DNA from: Ornithorhynchus anatinus
Taxonomy: Eukaryota; Chordata; Mammalia; Monotremata; Ornithorhynchidae
NCBI RefSeq assembly: GCF_004115215.2
Contig: NC_041751.1
Location: forward strand, 32,585,798-32,649,797
DNA: 64,000 nt
Reading direction: 5' to 3'
The position numbers and the translations under genes are program-made. The notes beneath the pieces were generated by a model. The model did not search any database. It was not told the DNA's origin and was given only the letters and a program-made list of their open reading frames with translations. Of this stretch, positions 41,823-51,775 are shown one piece after another; positions within the stretch are counted from its first letter, which is position 1; each line of letters starts with the position of its first letter.

Positions 41823-42799
41823 GGGAGGCGACGTTGTCTAGTGGCCAGAGCACGGGCCTGGGAGTCAGAAGGACCTGGGTTTTAATCCCGGTTTTGCCAC
41901 CTGTCTGCTGTGTGACCTCGGACAAGTCACTTAATTTCCCTGCACCTCAGTTCCTTCATCTGTAAAATAGGGATTAAGACTGTGAGCCCTCTGTGGGACA
42001 GGGAATGCGTCCAACCTGATTAACTTGTATTTATCCCGGCGCTTAGATCAGTGACTGGCACATGGTAAGAACTTGAGAAATGGCGGCTGAGAGGGGCCAG
42101 AAACAGTTTTTTTTTTCCAGGCCATGGTCACTGCAGCCCCGCTACACCAGGAAATATGGTTGCAGAAGGAGGAAGCACGTACGCTACGTAGCCACCTCTC
42201 TCTGCTTCAGTCCTCCCTCCCAGCCGACACCCGGTAGCCATCTGGGAGCCATCTTGCGCTTGCAGTGGCCTTCTGAATGGCAACGCTTCATCTCCTAATA
42301 ATAATAACAATACTAATAATGATCATTATGGTATTTGTTGAGTGCTTATACACAGTAAGCGCCGGGTAGATCCAAGTTAATCGGGTCGGACACAGTCCCT
42401 GTCCCCCATTGGGCTTACAGCTTTAATCCCCATTTTACAGATGAGGGAACTCAGGCACAGAGAAGTGAAGTGAGTTGCCCAAGGTCACACATCAGACAGG
42501 TGGAGGAGCTGGGATTAGAACCCAGGTCCTTCTGAAACCCAGGCCTGAGCTCTATCCACTAGGCCACACTGCTTGCATCTCGAGATTAGAACTGATTGTT
42601 TTCGGAAACCCCATCCAGGAGGGGATCCGATCTAATGTCAAGGAGCCTCTGTTCCAAAGGTCCTGGGGACTGGAAGGTGGGAGCCTGGGAGAAGGCTTTT
42701 CAAGGGTGTCCAGTCCTGGATATCTCACCGGAGCAGAGTTTGAAGTCAGAGTTCTTGAGGAAAGCCTGAAATTGCACTGACCGAGAGACGGCTTTATCC
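41823..42799. mobile_element. Mon-1 SINEs within the exon-proximal intron block
   Basis: Plus Mon-1 41823-42080, block sequence 42081-42295 (GTAGCCACCTCTCTCTGCTT), reversed Mon-1 42296-42574 flanked by a possible CATCTC duplication, then block sequence to exon 1 (CAGAGTTCTTGAGGAAAGCC). Confidence 0.78.
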
Positions 42800-43136
42800 T
42801 ACTCACCTGTCCCCATCACTTGTGCTGGCTGGGTTGGCAGCTCCTGGGCAGAATCTGACAGGCAAGGCTGAGGCAGCAGCATTTATGAACCGCTTTCCTC
42901 ATCTCTCCCCTCCCTCGGGGAGTGTTCAGTTTGTGTGTGCATGTGTTTGTGTGTCTGTGTGTTTGTGTGAACGAGTGAGTGAATCGCAGAGCATTAATCC
43001 ACTCCGACAATTGAACCGGGGCCGCTCTGGAAATGCCCAGAGTCCCCTTCCTGCTGCCTATCAATCAGAGCCAAGATGAGCCCAGATCTCTCCCTGCAAT
43101 TACCTGCTGCTAACGGACCATCGGAGATGCCCCTGG
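42800..43136 (-). promoter_or_regulatory. Promoter and noncoding exon 1 of receptor 5
   Basis: Minus-strand module with TAATT core 43097-43103 (the second core has decayed to TTAGCAG context only), TCCCCGAGGGA at 42911-42921, TATA-like CATAAAT at 42881-42887, ATG 42814-42816 and donor CAG|GTGAGT with GT at 42805-42806, the best donor match in the set together with receptor 7. The leader frame is MGTGVSLQEVAVFFLEI, parallel to that of receptor 4. Confidence 0.75.
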
Positions 43137-43249
43137 AGAGTCACGGCAGTCTCAGTGTCGTCGCCGGCAGCCCCGGGCACATCCCGGCTCCCACGCACAG
43201 CCTATCTCTGCCACGACTTAACTCCGTGTCTCTTACATAACCTGTTGGA

Positions 43250-43830
43250 GTTATTTTGAACCTGGGAGTCAGAGGACTTGGGTTCCACTCGTCCATTCAT
43301 TCGTATTTATTGAGCACTTACTGCGTGTAAAGCACTGTACTAAGTGCTTAGGAGAGAACAGTATAACAATAAACAGACGCGGTCCCTGCCCACAATGAAC
43401 TTATAGTCTAGAGGGAGTGACAGACATTAATATAAATGAATATGTACAGAAGTGCTACAAGACTGGGAGTGGGGATGAATAAAGGGAGTATCGACTCTGC
43501 CACTTGCTTGCTGTGTGCCCTCGGACAAGTCATTTTACTTCACTGCTCCTCAGTTTCCTCATCTGTAAATAGGGATTGAATACCATTTCCCGCTTCCGCT
43601 TCATTCAGTCGTATTTATTGAGCGCATACTGGGTTGAGAGCACCATACCAAGCGCTTGGGAAGTATAATTCAGCAATAAATTGAGACAGTCCCTGCCCAC
43701 AGTGGGCTCTGAGCACCATGTGGGATAGGGAACTCAGTCTGAACTTGTATCCTGTATCTATCCCAGAACGTAATAGAGTGCTTTTCACGTAGTAAGTATT
43801 TAAGATACCTCAACTGTTATTTCACTGGTT
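43250..43830 (+). mobile_element. Mon-1 SINE broken by two L2 tails
   Basis: Head piece 43258-43288, reversed L2 tail with 3' UTR 43288-43490, SINE core 43492-43590, reversed L2 tail 43603-43715, then the SINE tail to about 43825. The SINE is the oldest layer. Confidence 0.72.
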
Positions 43831-44245
43831 GCTATGCCCCATCTTCTTCAGTCAAGTTCTGTTTTTTGGATTTTTTTTTAATTAAAGCTTCTCACTGTGG
43901 GCAACATTTCATTTTTGTATGTATTTATGTATATGTGGAGCCCCAAGTGCTAGTGACCAGTGATATCTTTGGGGTCTTTAACTCCTCAATCAGCAACTTA
44001 TTTGGCTGTGCATCTTCCTCTCTGTCATCAACATCATCACCATCATCATTTCAGTCACCCTCCTTCTCCTCCTCATCTTCATCAGTGGCACCAACTGAAT
44101 GAGGAGCTAAGCCCTTAGCAGCTATAAAGAAGTATCAGATTATACTGTGAAAGGGGGAAGACAAAAATTCATTTGATTAAACAATCAATCAGTATTCTTT
44201 TTTAGCATCTGTGTGAAGAGCACTCTACTGAACACTCGACTCTTC
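43831..44245. other. Inter-unit flank with CAT-rich microsatellite
   Basis: No gene. The ATC/CAT-rich 44025-44090 and the following GAGGAGCTAAGCCCTTAGCAG match the flank of receptor 4 near 31.02-31.15 kb. Confidence 0.5.
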
Positions 44246-44366
44246 TAGACTGTGAACGCTCTGTGAGCAGGGATTGTCTCTATTTGTTGCTGAATTGTAC
44301 TTTCCAAGCGCTTAGTACAGTGCTCTACACACAGTAAGTGCTCAATAAATTCAATGGAAGGGATGA
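44246..44366 (+). mobile_element. L2 3' tail
   Basis: CTAGACTGTGAACGCTCTGT through TTGCTGAATTGTACTTTCCA to GCTCAATAAATTCAATGGAA. Confidence 0.85.
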
Positions 44367-44521
44367 ATGAATCCCAGCATCTAACTTAAGGAGTCCTAAC
44401 TTAGGTCTATGGGGACGCAGACCAGCTTCCCCAGTATCTGAACAGTAACGTCCAAACTGGGATGCCTAATCAACCCAATCCTGTGGAACGAAGGGGGCGA
44501 ATGAGTCGTCTCCATGGGACC

Positions 44522-45451
44522 CTAGGAGGAATCCAAAGCAGACACAGAAGATCCCCTTTTACCGAATGTCCGCATTCTCCCGTCGCTGTGGATCATCAGG
44601 AACGGACTGAAGGCTGAGAAGGTAAGTGAAAACACCATGTGACTCTTCACCAACAGAGGAGACTTGGCTTTCGCATTGACTAAAACAAACAGAGTGATGG
44701 TCTGTCGTCCGTAGAGGAGGACGTAGAGGGTGACCAGGGCGATGACTCTCTTGGCCGCTCTGACCTCGGGCATCGCCTTGGGGAAGCATCCGGGCGCGTG
44801 GAGGTATCGCACCTGCTGGTGGTGCCTGTGCAGGAGAAAGATCATGTAGCCGCTGGCCACGCACATGAGCCCCACGAAGAACAGATCGCGGAGAGAGTAC
44901 AAGATTGTGACGGCCAGGGTCACTTCTGCACTGTCATTAACTTCTGAGCAGTATTCGAGGTCCAATATGATTCGGACTCCGCTGCCGTTCTGGGGACCTC
45001 TCATGTATATCACTGTATCAAAATCAATCAGCAAATTGATGACCCAGGAGACGAGGCAGGAGGGGAGGATGCTCCTGGGCAATTTGAATTTGACTCTTGC
45101 CCAGCGGGAGGTGCCGGGGCTGAGGGTGACGGCCTGGAAGACGCTCAGGAGGCAGGTGGTGCAGATGGCAAGACCCCGGCCCACTCGATACAGGTACATG
45201 AGGATTTTACATCCCGCGTCATCCAGGAAATTTCTCAGCCCCCAAGCCGACAAGGTCTCTAGGATCCCGCAGGTAAGGAGGATGATGATGTTAGCCAAGA
45301 CCAGGTGGGCGAGGATCAGGTCAGAGGAGCTGGGCTTTTGGCTGGCGGAGATCACGCGGGTGAAAAATAGGAGGAGGAAGTTGTTCACTGCGACACCAAT
45401 GCAGAACTGCAACAAAATCACGATCCCGAAAGTGATCTCTGTGGAATACAT
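44522..45451 (-). CDS. Vomeronasal type 1 receptor 6 of the cluster
   Basis: A V1R of 309 residues with Cys81/Cys168, N155-G-S in loop 2, SPGTSRWARVKFKLPRS after TM3 (others have AGVKAKLPK), GYMIFLLHRHHQQVRYLHAPG after TM5, RAAKRVIALVTLYVLLYGRQTI in TM6 and SPFLMIHSDGRMRTF in TM7. TM1 has a private N in VAVNNFLLLFFTRVIS, and the start is MYSTEITFG. The acceptor CTACAG (AG at 45488-45489) leaves 36 nt before the ATG, and a pyrimidine tract lies upstream on the coding strand. The stop is TAG. The opposite strand has a long open frame (44865-45533), which is only the mirror of this conserved coding sequence. Confidence 0.96.
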   Translation of the reverse strand: MYSTEITFGIVILLQFCIGVAVNNFLLLFFTRVISASQKPSSSDLILAHLVLANIIILLTCGILETLSAWGLRNFLDDAGCKILMYLYRVGRGLAICTTCLLSVFQAVTLSPGTSRWARVKFKLPRSILPSCLVSWVINLLIDFDTVIYMRGPQNGSGVRIILDLEYCSEVNDSAEVTLAVTILYSLRDLFFVGLMCVASGYMIFLLHRHHQQVRYLHAPGCFPKAMPEVRAAKRVIALVTLYVLLYGRQTITLFVLVNAKAKSPLLVKSHMVFSLTFSAFSPFLMIHSDGRMRTFGKRGSSVSALDSS

Positions 45452-45499
45452 CTTCTTGGGTTGTCAGTTGAAATCAGAGGGGTCATTCTGTAGAGCAAC

Positions 45500-46007
45500 C
45501 TCAGACAGAAAGGGAGAAGAGAGAAAGAGGTGAGAGTTGGCAAGTGGGAGAGAGCACGATTTTTACAACAAATCTATCTGTGTGAGAACACACACAGATG
45601 TATACGTACACACATAAACGGGTACAACCCGTATTTGATAGCATGTCGAAGGGCATAGAATAAAAGTTCACTCATTCCATCTGTTTCTGATCGGCCCTGA
45701 CGTATTCCCCATCGTAATCCCCCAGCTGCATCCAGGAGATCCCGGAAGATCCTGGACACTGGGTCGTGACATCTGGTCAGAGAGAGCGGACTGAGCACTC
45801 ATTCCCCCTGAGATCTAAAAACCCTTCTCCCCCTGCACCACCCCACCAGTGGGAATTCCTGGGGGTGTTTGCGGCCAGTTTTTGAGGAGATGGGTTGGTC
45901 AGTCACTGCAGGGAGGCTTCAGAGCCCAGACTTCATGTCTGCTTACACTAGAGTCCGTTGGACACAGCTGAGGAGATTTTCCCCAAACTCTTCGGATGAC
46001 AGAAAAT
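45500..46007. other. Intron 1 sequence, sixth unit
   Basis: No repeat or gene recognised. A palindromic ACACACACAGATG/ACGTACACACAT stretch lies at 45589-45620. 45680-45770 matches the seventh unit at 51915-51970 (GATCGGTCCTTCC against GATCGGCCCTGAC), so it is ancestral unit sequence. Confidence 0.45.
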
Positions 46008-47640
46008 CAGCTTGGCCTAGTGGACGGAGCACAGGCCTGGGGTTCAGAAGGATCTGAGTTCTCATCCTGGCTCTGCCATTTGTCTGCTCTGTGACCTTGG
46101 GTAAGTCACTCAACATCTCTGTGCCTCATTTACCTCACCTGTCAAATGGGGCTTAAGGCTGGGGATCCCATGTGGGACAGGGACTATTTCCAAACTGCTT
46201 AGCTTGTATCTATCCCGTTGCTTAGTACAATGCCTGGCACATTAGAAGCACTTAACAGATAACTTAAAAAATTAAAAAAAACAAACATGACCAACCCTAG
46301 TTGTACAGCTAGTGTCAGCACAGTAGTCCTTTCCCGACCAGCAGCATCCTCGATCAAAGGGAGGCACTCAGTCTACTTCGTCTCTGCCACCTTGCTAAAA
46401 TGCTAAAAATGGTCTTCATTTAGCACTTATTTTGTACCAAACACCTTGCCTAGCACTGAGATGGACACAAGATAATCAGATCTAACACAGTCCCTGCCCC
46501 ATGTGGGCTTAATATGGACAGAGGAAGGAAGGACAGGAGTCTTATCCCAATTTTATAGAAGGACAAGGAGGTGACGTGACTGGCCCAAGGTCCCACTGCA
46601 GGACAGGGAGCAGCTCCAGGTTGAATGCCAAAATAGTTGCCTTTACCATCCTGAGTCTGAGTAGATTTTCGCCCTCCAAAAGGCAAGGATAATAATAATA
46701 ATGATGGTATTTGTTAAGCACTTACTATGTGCCAGGCCCTGTACTAAGATAGAAACAAATCTAGTTGGACAAAGTCCTTGTCCCATGCGGGACTCATAGT
46801 CTCAATCCTCATTTTATAGATGAGGTAACTGAAGCACAGAGAAGTGAAGTGATTTGCCCATGATCACACAGCAGGCATGTGGCGGAGGCGTGATTAAAAC
46901 CCATGACCTTCTGACTCCTAGTTCACCTACCTCTGTTCACCTAGTCCCCATGTACTGCACTGCACCTGCTCTACATTCATTCATTCGATCATATTTATTG
47001 AGCGCTTACTATGTGCGGAGCCTCCCCTTTTTAAAAATCCAATCTGTTTTTCTAAAGATCTGGCATCTTTATGCAGACACTGGTGGGAGCCTGCCTGTCT
47101 GATGGTGAGACTCCAATGTGGGCAGGGAATGTGTCAGTTTATTCAATCAGTTACATTTATTGAGCACTCACTGTGTGCAGAGCACTCTACTAAGCGCTTG
47201 GGAGAGTACAATATAGCATTAAACAGACACGTTCCCTGCCCACAATGAGCTTACGGTCTAGGGTCTCCCCATCAGGCAGGCAGACTGACAGACTGTTTAT
47301 CTTTATAAGCAGCATGGCTCCATGGAAAGAGCCTGCGCTTGGGAGTCAGAAGCCAGAGGTTCGAATCCCGGCTCTGCCACTCGTCAGCTGTGTGACTGTG
47401 GGCAAGTCACTTCACTTCTCTGTGCCTCAGTGACCTCATCTGTAAAATGGGGATTAACTGGGAGCCTCACGTGGGACAACCTGATGACCCCGGATCTCCC
47501 CCAGCGCTCGGAACAGTGCTCTGCCCATAGAAAGCGCTTAACAAATGCCAATATTATTATTGTACTCTCCTAAGGAGTTAGTAGAGTGCTTTGCCCACAG
47601 TAAGTGCTCAATAAATGTGATCGATTGAATGAATGAATGG
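46008..47640. mobile_element. Mon-1 and L2 copies in intron 1, sixth unit
   Basis: Plus Mon-1 46008-46275. Old reversed SINE 46405-46650. Reversed Mon-1 46688-46925. Reversed L2 tails 46972-47025 and 47137-47265. Plus Mon-1 47308-47562 joined to an L2 tail 47562-47635. Bases 46276-46404 and 47026-47136 are unassigned. Confidence 0.78.
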
Positions 47641-48240
47641 AAGAGGCAGGAAGGGAGGATGGAGTGGAAATGCATCTGTGAGGGGAGAAGAGCAGCGTTA
47701 TAGAAAGGAAGGGAGGGATCGATGAGGTAAAGAGGGGATGAGAACGGGGGGAAACTAGAGGGGCGAGCTGGCGAAAAAGTCAATAAAAAGCAAGGGGGCT
47801 TAGTTTTAGAACTGGAATTGGCTCATGGCTTAGTGGAGAGAGCACAAGCCTGGGAGTCAGAAGGTCATGGCTTCTAATCCCCAGCTCCGCCACTTGTCTG
47901 CTGGGTGACCTTGGGCAAGTCACTGTACCTCTCTGTGCCTCAGTAACCTCAACTGTAAAATGGGGATTGAGACTGTGAGCCCCACATGGGACAGGGACTT
48001 GTGTCCAGCCCAATTTGCTTGTAACTACCCCAGCGTTTAGTGCCGTGTCTGGCAAACAGTAAACGCTTAACAAATGCCAGAACTATTATTATTATTTTCC
48101 AGAGCCATCGTCACTAAATCCCCACTGACTTGGGAGACATGGTTACAGAATGAGAAAAAGGGAATCGTGGGGCACAGGGAGAAGTGTGCTGCGTAGCCGC
48201 TTCTCTCTGCCCCGGTCCTCCCTGCCAGTAACCACCTGGA
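47641..48240. mobile_element. L2-like purine-rich piece, Mon-1 SINE (+) and unit block
   Basis: 47641-47810 resembles a reversed L2 3' UTR. Plus Mon-1 47815-48097. Then the unit intron block 48100-48240 (AGCCGCTTCTCTCTGCCCCG). Confidence 0.7.
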
Positions 48241-48455
48241 TAATAATAATAATGTTGGTATTTGTTAAGCGCTTCCTATGTGCCGAGCCTGTTCTAAGCG
48301 CTGGGGTAGACACAGGGGAATCAGGTTGTCCCACGTGGGGCTCGCAGTCTTCATCCCCATTTTACAGATGAGGTAACTGAGGCACCGAGAAGTGAAGTGA
48401 CTTGCCCACAGTCACACAGCTGGCAAGTGGCCGAGCCGGGATTCGAACCTGGATG
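48239..48455 (-). mobile_element. Mon-1 SINE lacking head
   Basis: Reversed copy from AATAATAATAATGTTGGTAT to CCGGGATTCGAACC. The conserved block then continues as ATGCCATCTGAGGGCCGTTC, showing that the SINE inserted inside it. Confidence 0.86.
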
Positions 48456-48659
48456 CCATCTGAGGGCCGTTCCGAGCTCCAACCCGAAACCACAAAGTTC
48501 CTATGGAGAGACCGGGAATCCTGCTGATAGAGGGACAGCTGGGAGAAGGATCTTTGGGGATGACCAGCTCTGGTTCCCACCCCAAAGCCCCAACCCGAAG
48601 CCTCAGAGTTCCTACGGAAAGTCTGAAACCGCACGGAAAGAGAAGATGGTTTTTATCTC

Positions 48660-48962
48660 ACTCACCCATCTCTATCGCTCCAGATAGCTGCGAGGGCAGT
48701 TTGCGGAAAGTCAAACTTTGGCAGGACAAGGGTGAGGCTGCATTTATCAACTGCTTTCCTCATCTCCCTCCCTCCCTCAGGGAGTTTTTAGTGAGTGTGT
48801 GTATGACTCTCAGAGCGCTAATCCGCTGTGACACTCGGACGGGGACATCTCTGGAAATGCCCAGACTCCCCTCCCTGCTGTCCACCAGGCTGGGACAAGA
48901 TGAGCCCAGCTCTCTCCTCACAATTATCAGCTGCTAATTGACCATCAGAGATGCCCAAGGAG
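48660..48962 (-). promoter_or_regulatory. Promoter and noncoding exon 1 of receptor 6
   Basis: Minus-strand module with TAATT-type cores at 48921-48927 and 48934-48940, TCCCTGAGGGA at 48773-48783, GATAAATG at 48741-48748 and donor G|GTGAGT with GT at 48664-48665. The conserved upstream ATG is ATA here (48673-48675), but a new ATG at 48667-48669 would give a two-codon frame (ME) after splicing. Bases 48456-48659 are unit sequence with an internal repeat (CCCAACCCGAAGCC). Confidence 0.75.
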
Positions 48963-49104
48963 AGACGCGGAAGCTTCATCGCCGTATCCTGCAGCAGGGG
49001 ACTTTCCAGTTCCTAGCCACAGCTTAGCTCTGCCACAAGCAGTTACTGAGGCGACACTCTGCAGGTCTAAGGTGCTCCGGTAGTGGTTAATAACGACAGG
49101 ATTT

Positions 49105-49620
49105 GTTCATTCATTCATTCATTCAATAGTATTTATTGAGCGCTTACTATGTGCAGAGCACTGTACTAAGCGCTTGGGATGAACAAGTCGGCAACAGATA
49201 GAGACGGTCCCTGCCGTTTGACGGGCTTACGGTCTAATCGGGGGAGACGGACAGACGAGAACGATGGCACTAAACAGCGTCGAGGGGAAGAACATCTCGT
49301 AAAAACCGATGGCGACTAAATAGAATCGAGGCGATGTACAATTCATTAACAAAATAAATAGGGTAACGAAAATATATACAGTCGAGCGGACGAGTACGGT
49401 GCCGTGGGGATGGGAAGGGAGAGGTGGAGGAGCAGAGGGAAAAGGGGAAAGTGAGGCTTTAGCTGCGGAGAGGTAAAGGGGGGATGGCAGAGGGAGTAGA
49501 GGGGGAAGAGGAGCTCAGTCTGGGAACGCCTCTCGGAGGAGGTGATTTTTAAGTAAGGTTTTGAAGAGGGAAAGAGAATCAGTTTGGCGGAGGTGAGGAG
49601 GGAGGGCGTTCCGGGACCGC
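49105..49620 (-). mobile_element. L2 LINE 3' region, long subtype
   Basis: Tail AATAGTATTTATTGAGCGCT, then TGACGGGCTTACGGTCTAAT, GTGCCGTGGGGATGGGAAGG and AGTCTGGGAACGCCTCTCGG, ending at the edge of the U2 fragment. Confidence 0.83.
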
Positions 49621-49712
49621 AATATATTGTCCTCGGATAGAGGACGTATCAGATATTAAACTGATAAGAACAGATACTACACTTGATCTTAGCCAAAAGG
49701 CCGAGAAGCGAT
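49621..49712 (-). pseudogene. RNU2 (pseudogene): U2 snRNA 5' fragment
   Basis: The minus strand begins exactly at the U2 5' end (ATCGCTTCTCGGCCTTTTGG) and follows U2 through the branch-site recognition region (GTGTAGTATCTGTTCTTATC) and stem-loop II to GAGGACAATATATT, about 92 nt. It stops before the Sm site and lacks the 3' stem-loops, so it cannot be a working snRNA. It lies between an L2 3' end and a Mon-1 tail in the same orientation, which suggests a retrotransposed or template-switched origin. Confidence 0.92.
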
Positions 49713-49753
49713 TTGTTAAGCGTTTACTATGTGCCCAGCACTGTTCTAAGCGG
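49713..49753 (-). mobile_element. Mon-1 tail fragment joined to U2
   Basis: TTGTTAAGCGTTTACTATGT through CACTGTTCTAAG. It begins in the middle of the usual Mon-1 tail with no AAT run. Confidence 0.7.
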
Positions 49754-49808
49754 TTACGATTCGGGGCTCTCAGCACCGCAGCCCGAGTTTGATTCCCAGT
49801 GAGGGAAT
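49752..49808 (+). pseudogene. tRNA-Glu-like fragment
   Basis: GGTTACGATTCGGGGCTCTC, then CAGCACCGCAGCCCGAGTTTG and ATTCCCAGTGAGGGAATC align with tRNA-Glu(CTC) from the D arm to the 3' end (GGTTAGGATTCGG, GCTCTCA, CGGCCCGGGTTCG, ATTCCCGGTCAGGGAA). The 5' acceptor half is replaced by Mon-1 sequence, and the arms carry mismatches, so it is not a functional tRNA. Confidence 0.55.
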
Positions 49809-49829
49809 CATCTTTATCTGACAGGCAAT

Positions 49830-50135
49830 TACTCTCCTTGCCCTTCAAAGCCCTTCAAGGCCTCTTCCCTGACTAAGCCTTCCTTTCCTCTTCTCCCACT
49901 CCCTTCTGCGATGCCCTGACTTGCTCCCTTTATTCATCCCCTCTTCGAGCCCCACAGCACTTGTGTCCATATCTGTAATTTATTTACTTATTTATGTTAA
50001 TATCTGTCTGTCCCTCTAGGCTTGTAAACTCACCGCGGGCAGGGAATGTGCCAATTTATCGTTGTACTTTCCCAAGCACTTGGTACTGTGCTCGGCACGC
50101 AGTAAGTGCCCAATAAATACGATTCACTGACTCGC
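49830..50135 (+). mobile_element. L2 LINE 3' region
   Basis: CCCTTCAAAGCCCTTCAAGG, AGCCCCACAGCACTTGTGTC, CTAGGCTTGTAAACTCACCG, tail GCCCAATAAATACGATTCAC. Confidence 0.83.
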
Positions 50136-50400
50136 TGACGGTGTTGGCATTACACAGTGGTCACCTTGGCCCAAATAGGTCTTATAGGTGAAATTCCTGT
50201 GTCTGCTTCATGAAAGTAATAGTTACATTTATTGAGCATCCACATGGTGCGATGAACTGGACTAGACATTCGGGAATTACAGAATAAAGAATTGACATAC
50301 CCTGCCCACAAGGAGCTTACTCTGATGAGTGGCATCCCTGTCCACATGCTTGCTCATGAATAATAACAGTAATAATAATAGCAATGACAATTGTGGCATT
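50136..50400 (-). mobile_element. Degraded L2 tail and unassigned flank
   Basis: An old reversed tail (TTACATTTATTGAGCATCCA to CCTGCCCACAAGGAGCTTAC) at 50222-50322. The rest is unassigned. Confidence 0.5.
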
Positions 50401-50642
50401 TAATAATAATTATTATGGTATTTGTTAAGCGGTTACTAAGTGCCGAGCACCGTTCTAAGCGCTAGGGTGGATACAAGGTAATCAGGTTGTTCCACGCGGG
50501 GCTCACAGTCTTAATCCCCAATTTACAGATGAGGTAACTGAGGCACAGAGAAGTGAAGCGCCTTGCCCAAGGGCACACAGCAGATAAGTGGCAGAGCTGG
50601 GATTAGAACCCACGTCCTCTGACTCCCAAGCCCGGGCTTTTA
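50400..50642 (-). mobile_element. Mon-1 SINE 3' of receptor 7
   Basis: Reversed copy from AATAATAATTATTATGGTAT to CTGACTCCCAAGCCCGGGC. The outermost head is missing. Confidence 0.86.
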
Positions 50643-50813
50643 TCGTTGTTGTCTCTGGAAGGTGCAGTATATCCACCGCCTCTATCATTGGTCCTTCCAC
50701 TGGTCACTGGGCACACCCTTATGAAATCCCCAAGTGGGTCCAGATCAGGACCGAATCACCCCATCGCCTCATCCCAGAGGGATTCCGTTGGAAAGCAGGC
50801 AGCTTCCCTGACC

Positions 50814-51740
50814 CTACAGGGGATCCATGTGGAAATCAGATTCTCTTTTCCAGAACGTTCTGATCCTCTTGTCGCTGTGGATCATCAAGAAGGGACCGAA
50901 GGCCGAAAAGGTGAATGATAAGACCATGTGACTGTTCACCAGCAGGGGAGACTTCTCCTTCATGTTTAACAAGACGCTCAGCATGACCGTCTGACGCCCG
51001 TAGAGGAGGACGTAAAGGGTGGCCAGGACCACGACTTTCTTGGTGGCTTTGACTTCGGGTGTCTCTTTGGGTGAGTGACCAGGCCCATGGAGGTAGCGGA
51101 CCCGCCGGTTGTGTCTGTGCAGGACAAACACCATGTAGCCGCTGGCCGAACACATAAGCCCCACGAAGAAAAGTTCCCATAAGGACAGCATAACTGTAAT
51201 CACCAGGGTAGTTTCTGCACTGAGAATGACTTTTGAGCAATATTTGAGATCCAATATCATTCGAACACTGCTGGAGTTCTGGGGACCAGTCACATACCTC
51301 AGTGTGTTAAAATCTACTAACATGTTAAGGACCCAGGAGAGGACACACAAGGAGAGGACGCACTTGGGTAATTTGGCTTTGGTCCCCGCCCACCGGGAGG
51401 TGCCGGGGCTGATGGTGACGGCCTGGTAGACGCTCAGGAGGCAGGTGGTGCAGATGGAAAGACCCCGGCCCACTCGACAGAGGTACATGAGGATTTTACA
51501 TCCGACGTCGTCCAGGAAATTTCTCTGTCCCCAAGCTGACATGGCCTCCGGGATTCCACTGGTGAGGAGGATGATGGTGTTGGCTAAGGCCAGTTGGGTG
51601 AGGATCAGGTCAGTATTGCTGGGCTTATGGGTGGTGCAGACCACACGGGTGTAAAACAGGAGGAGGAAGACATTCACCGAGACCCCTGTGGTGATCTGTA
51701 CCAGAATCACGATTCCGAAGGAGAGCTCGGTGGCGTCCAT
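50814..51740 (-). CDS. Vomeronasal type 1 receptor 7 of the cluster
   Basis: A V1R of 308 residues. Cys81/Cys168, N155-S-S in loop 2, SPGTSRWAGTKAKLPKC after TM3, GYMVFVLHRHNRRVRYLHGPG after TM5 (HHRQ changed to HNRR) and SPFLMI replaced by GPFLMIHSDKR in TM7. The TM6 entry is KATKKVVVLATLYVLLYGRQTV, where the others have RAAKRV. The first inner loop is TTHKPSNTDLILTQ, and the usual SSSDLILAH has lost its His. The acceptor CTGCAG (AG at 51774-51775) gives a 33-nt leader. Intron 1 is only about 1.3 kb, the shortest here, because the conserved intron block is absent. The stop is TAG at the shared column (one residue is deleted in the tail). Confidence 0.96.
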   Translation of the reverse strand: MDATELSFGIVILVQITTGVSVNVFLLLFYTRVVCTTHKPSNTDLILTQLALANTIILLTSGIPEAMSAWGQRNFLDDVGCKILMYLCRVGRGLSICTTCLLSVYQAVTISPGTSRWAGTKAKLPKCVLSLCVLSWVLNMLVDFNTLRYVTGPQNSSSVRMILDLKYCSKVILSAETTLVITVMLSLWELFFVGLMCSASGYMVFVLHRHNRRVRYLHGPGHSPKETPEVKATKKVVVLATLYVLLYGRQTVMLSVLLNMKEKSPLLVNSHMVLSFTFSAFGPFLMIHSDKRIRTFWKRESDFHMDPL

Positions 51741-51775
51741 TCCTCTTGAATGCTCGGAATCACAGGGGACATTCT

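Noticed and set aside
44865-45533. Plus-strand open frame of 222 codons opposite receptor 6, and similar frames opposite the other receptors
   Set aside because: They recur at the same place in each paralogue only because the receptor coding sequence is conserved. Their translations have no domain character.
49621-49712. Functional U2 snRNA gene
   Set aside because: Only about half of U2 is present, the Sm site and 3' stem-loops are missing, and no snRNA promoter elements are seen.
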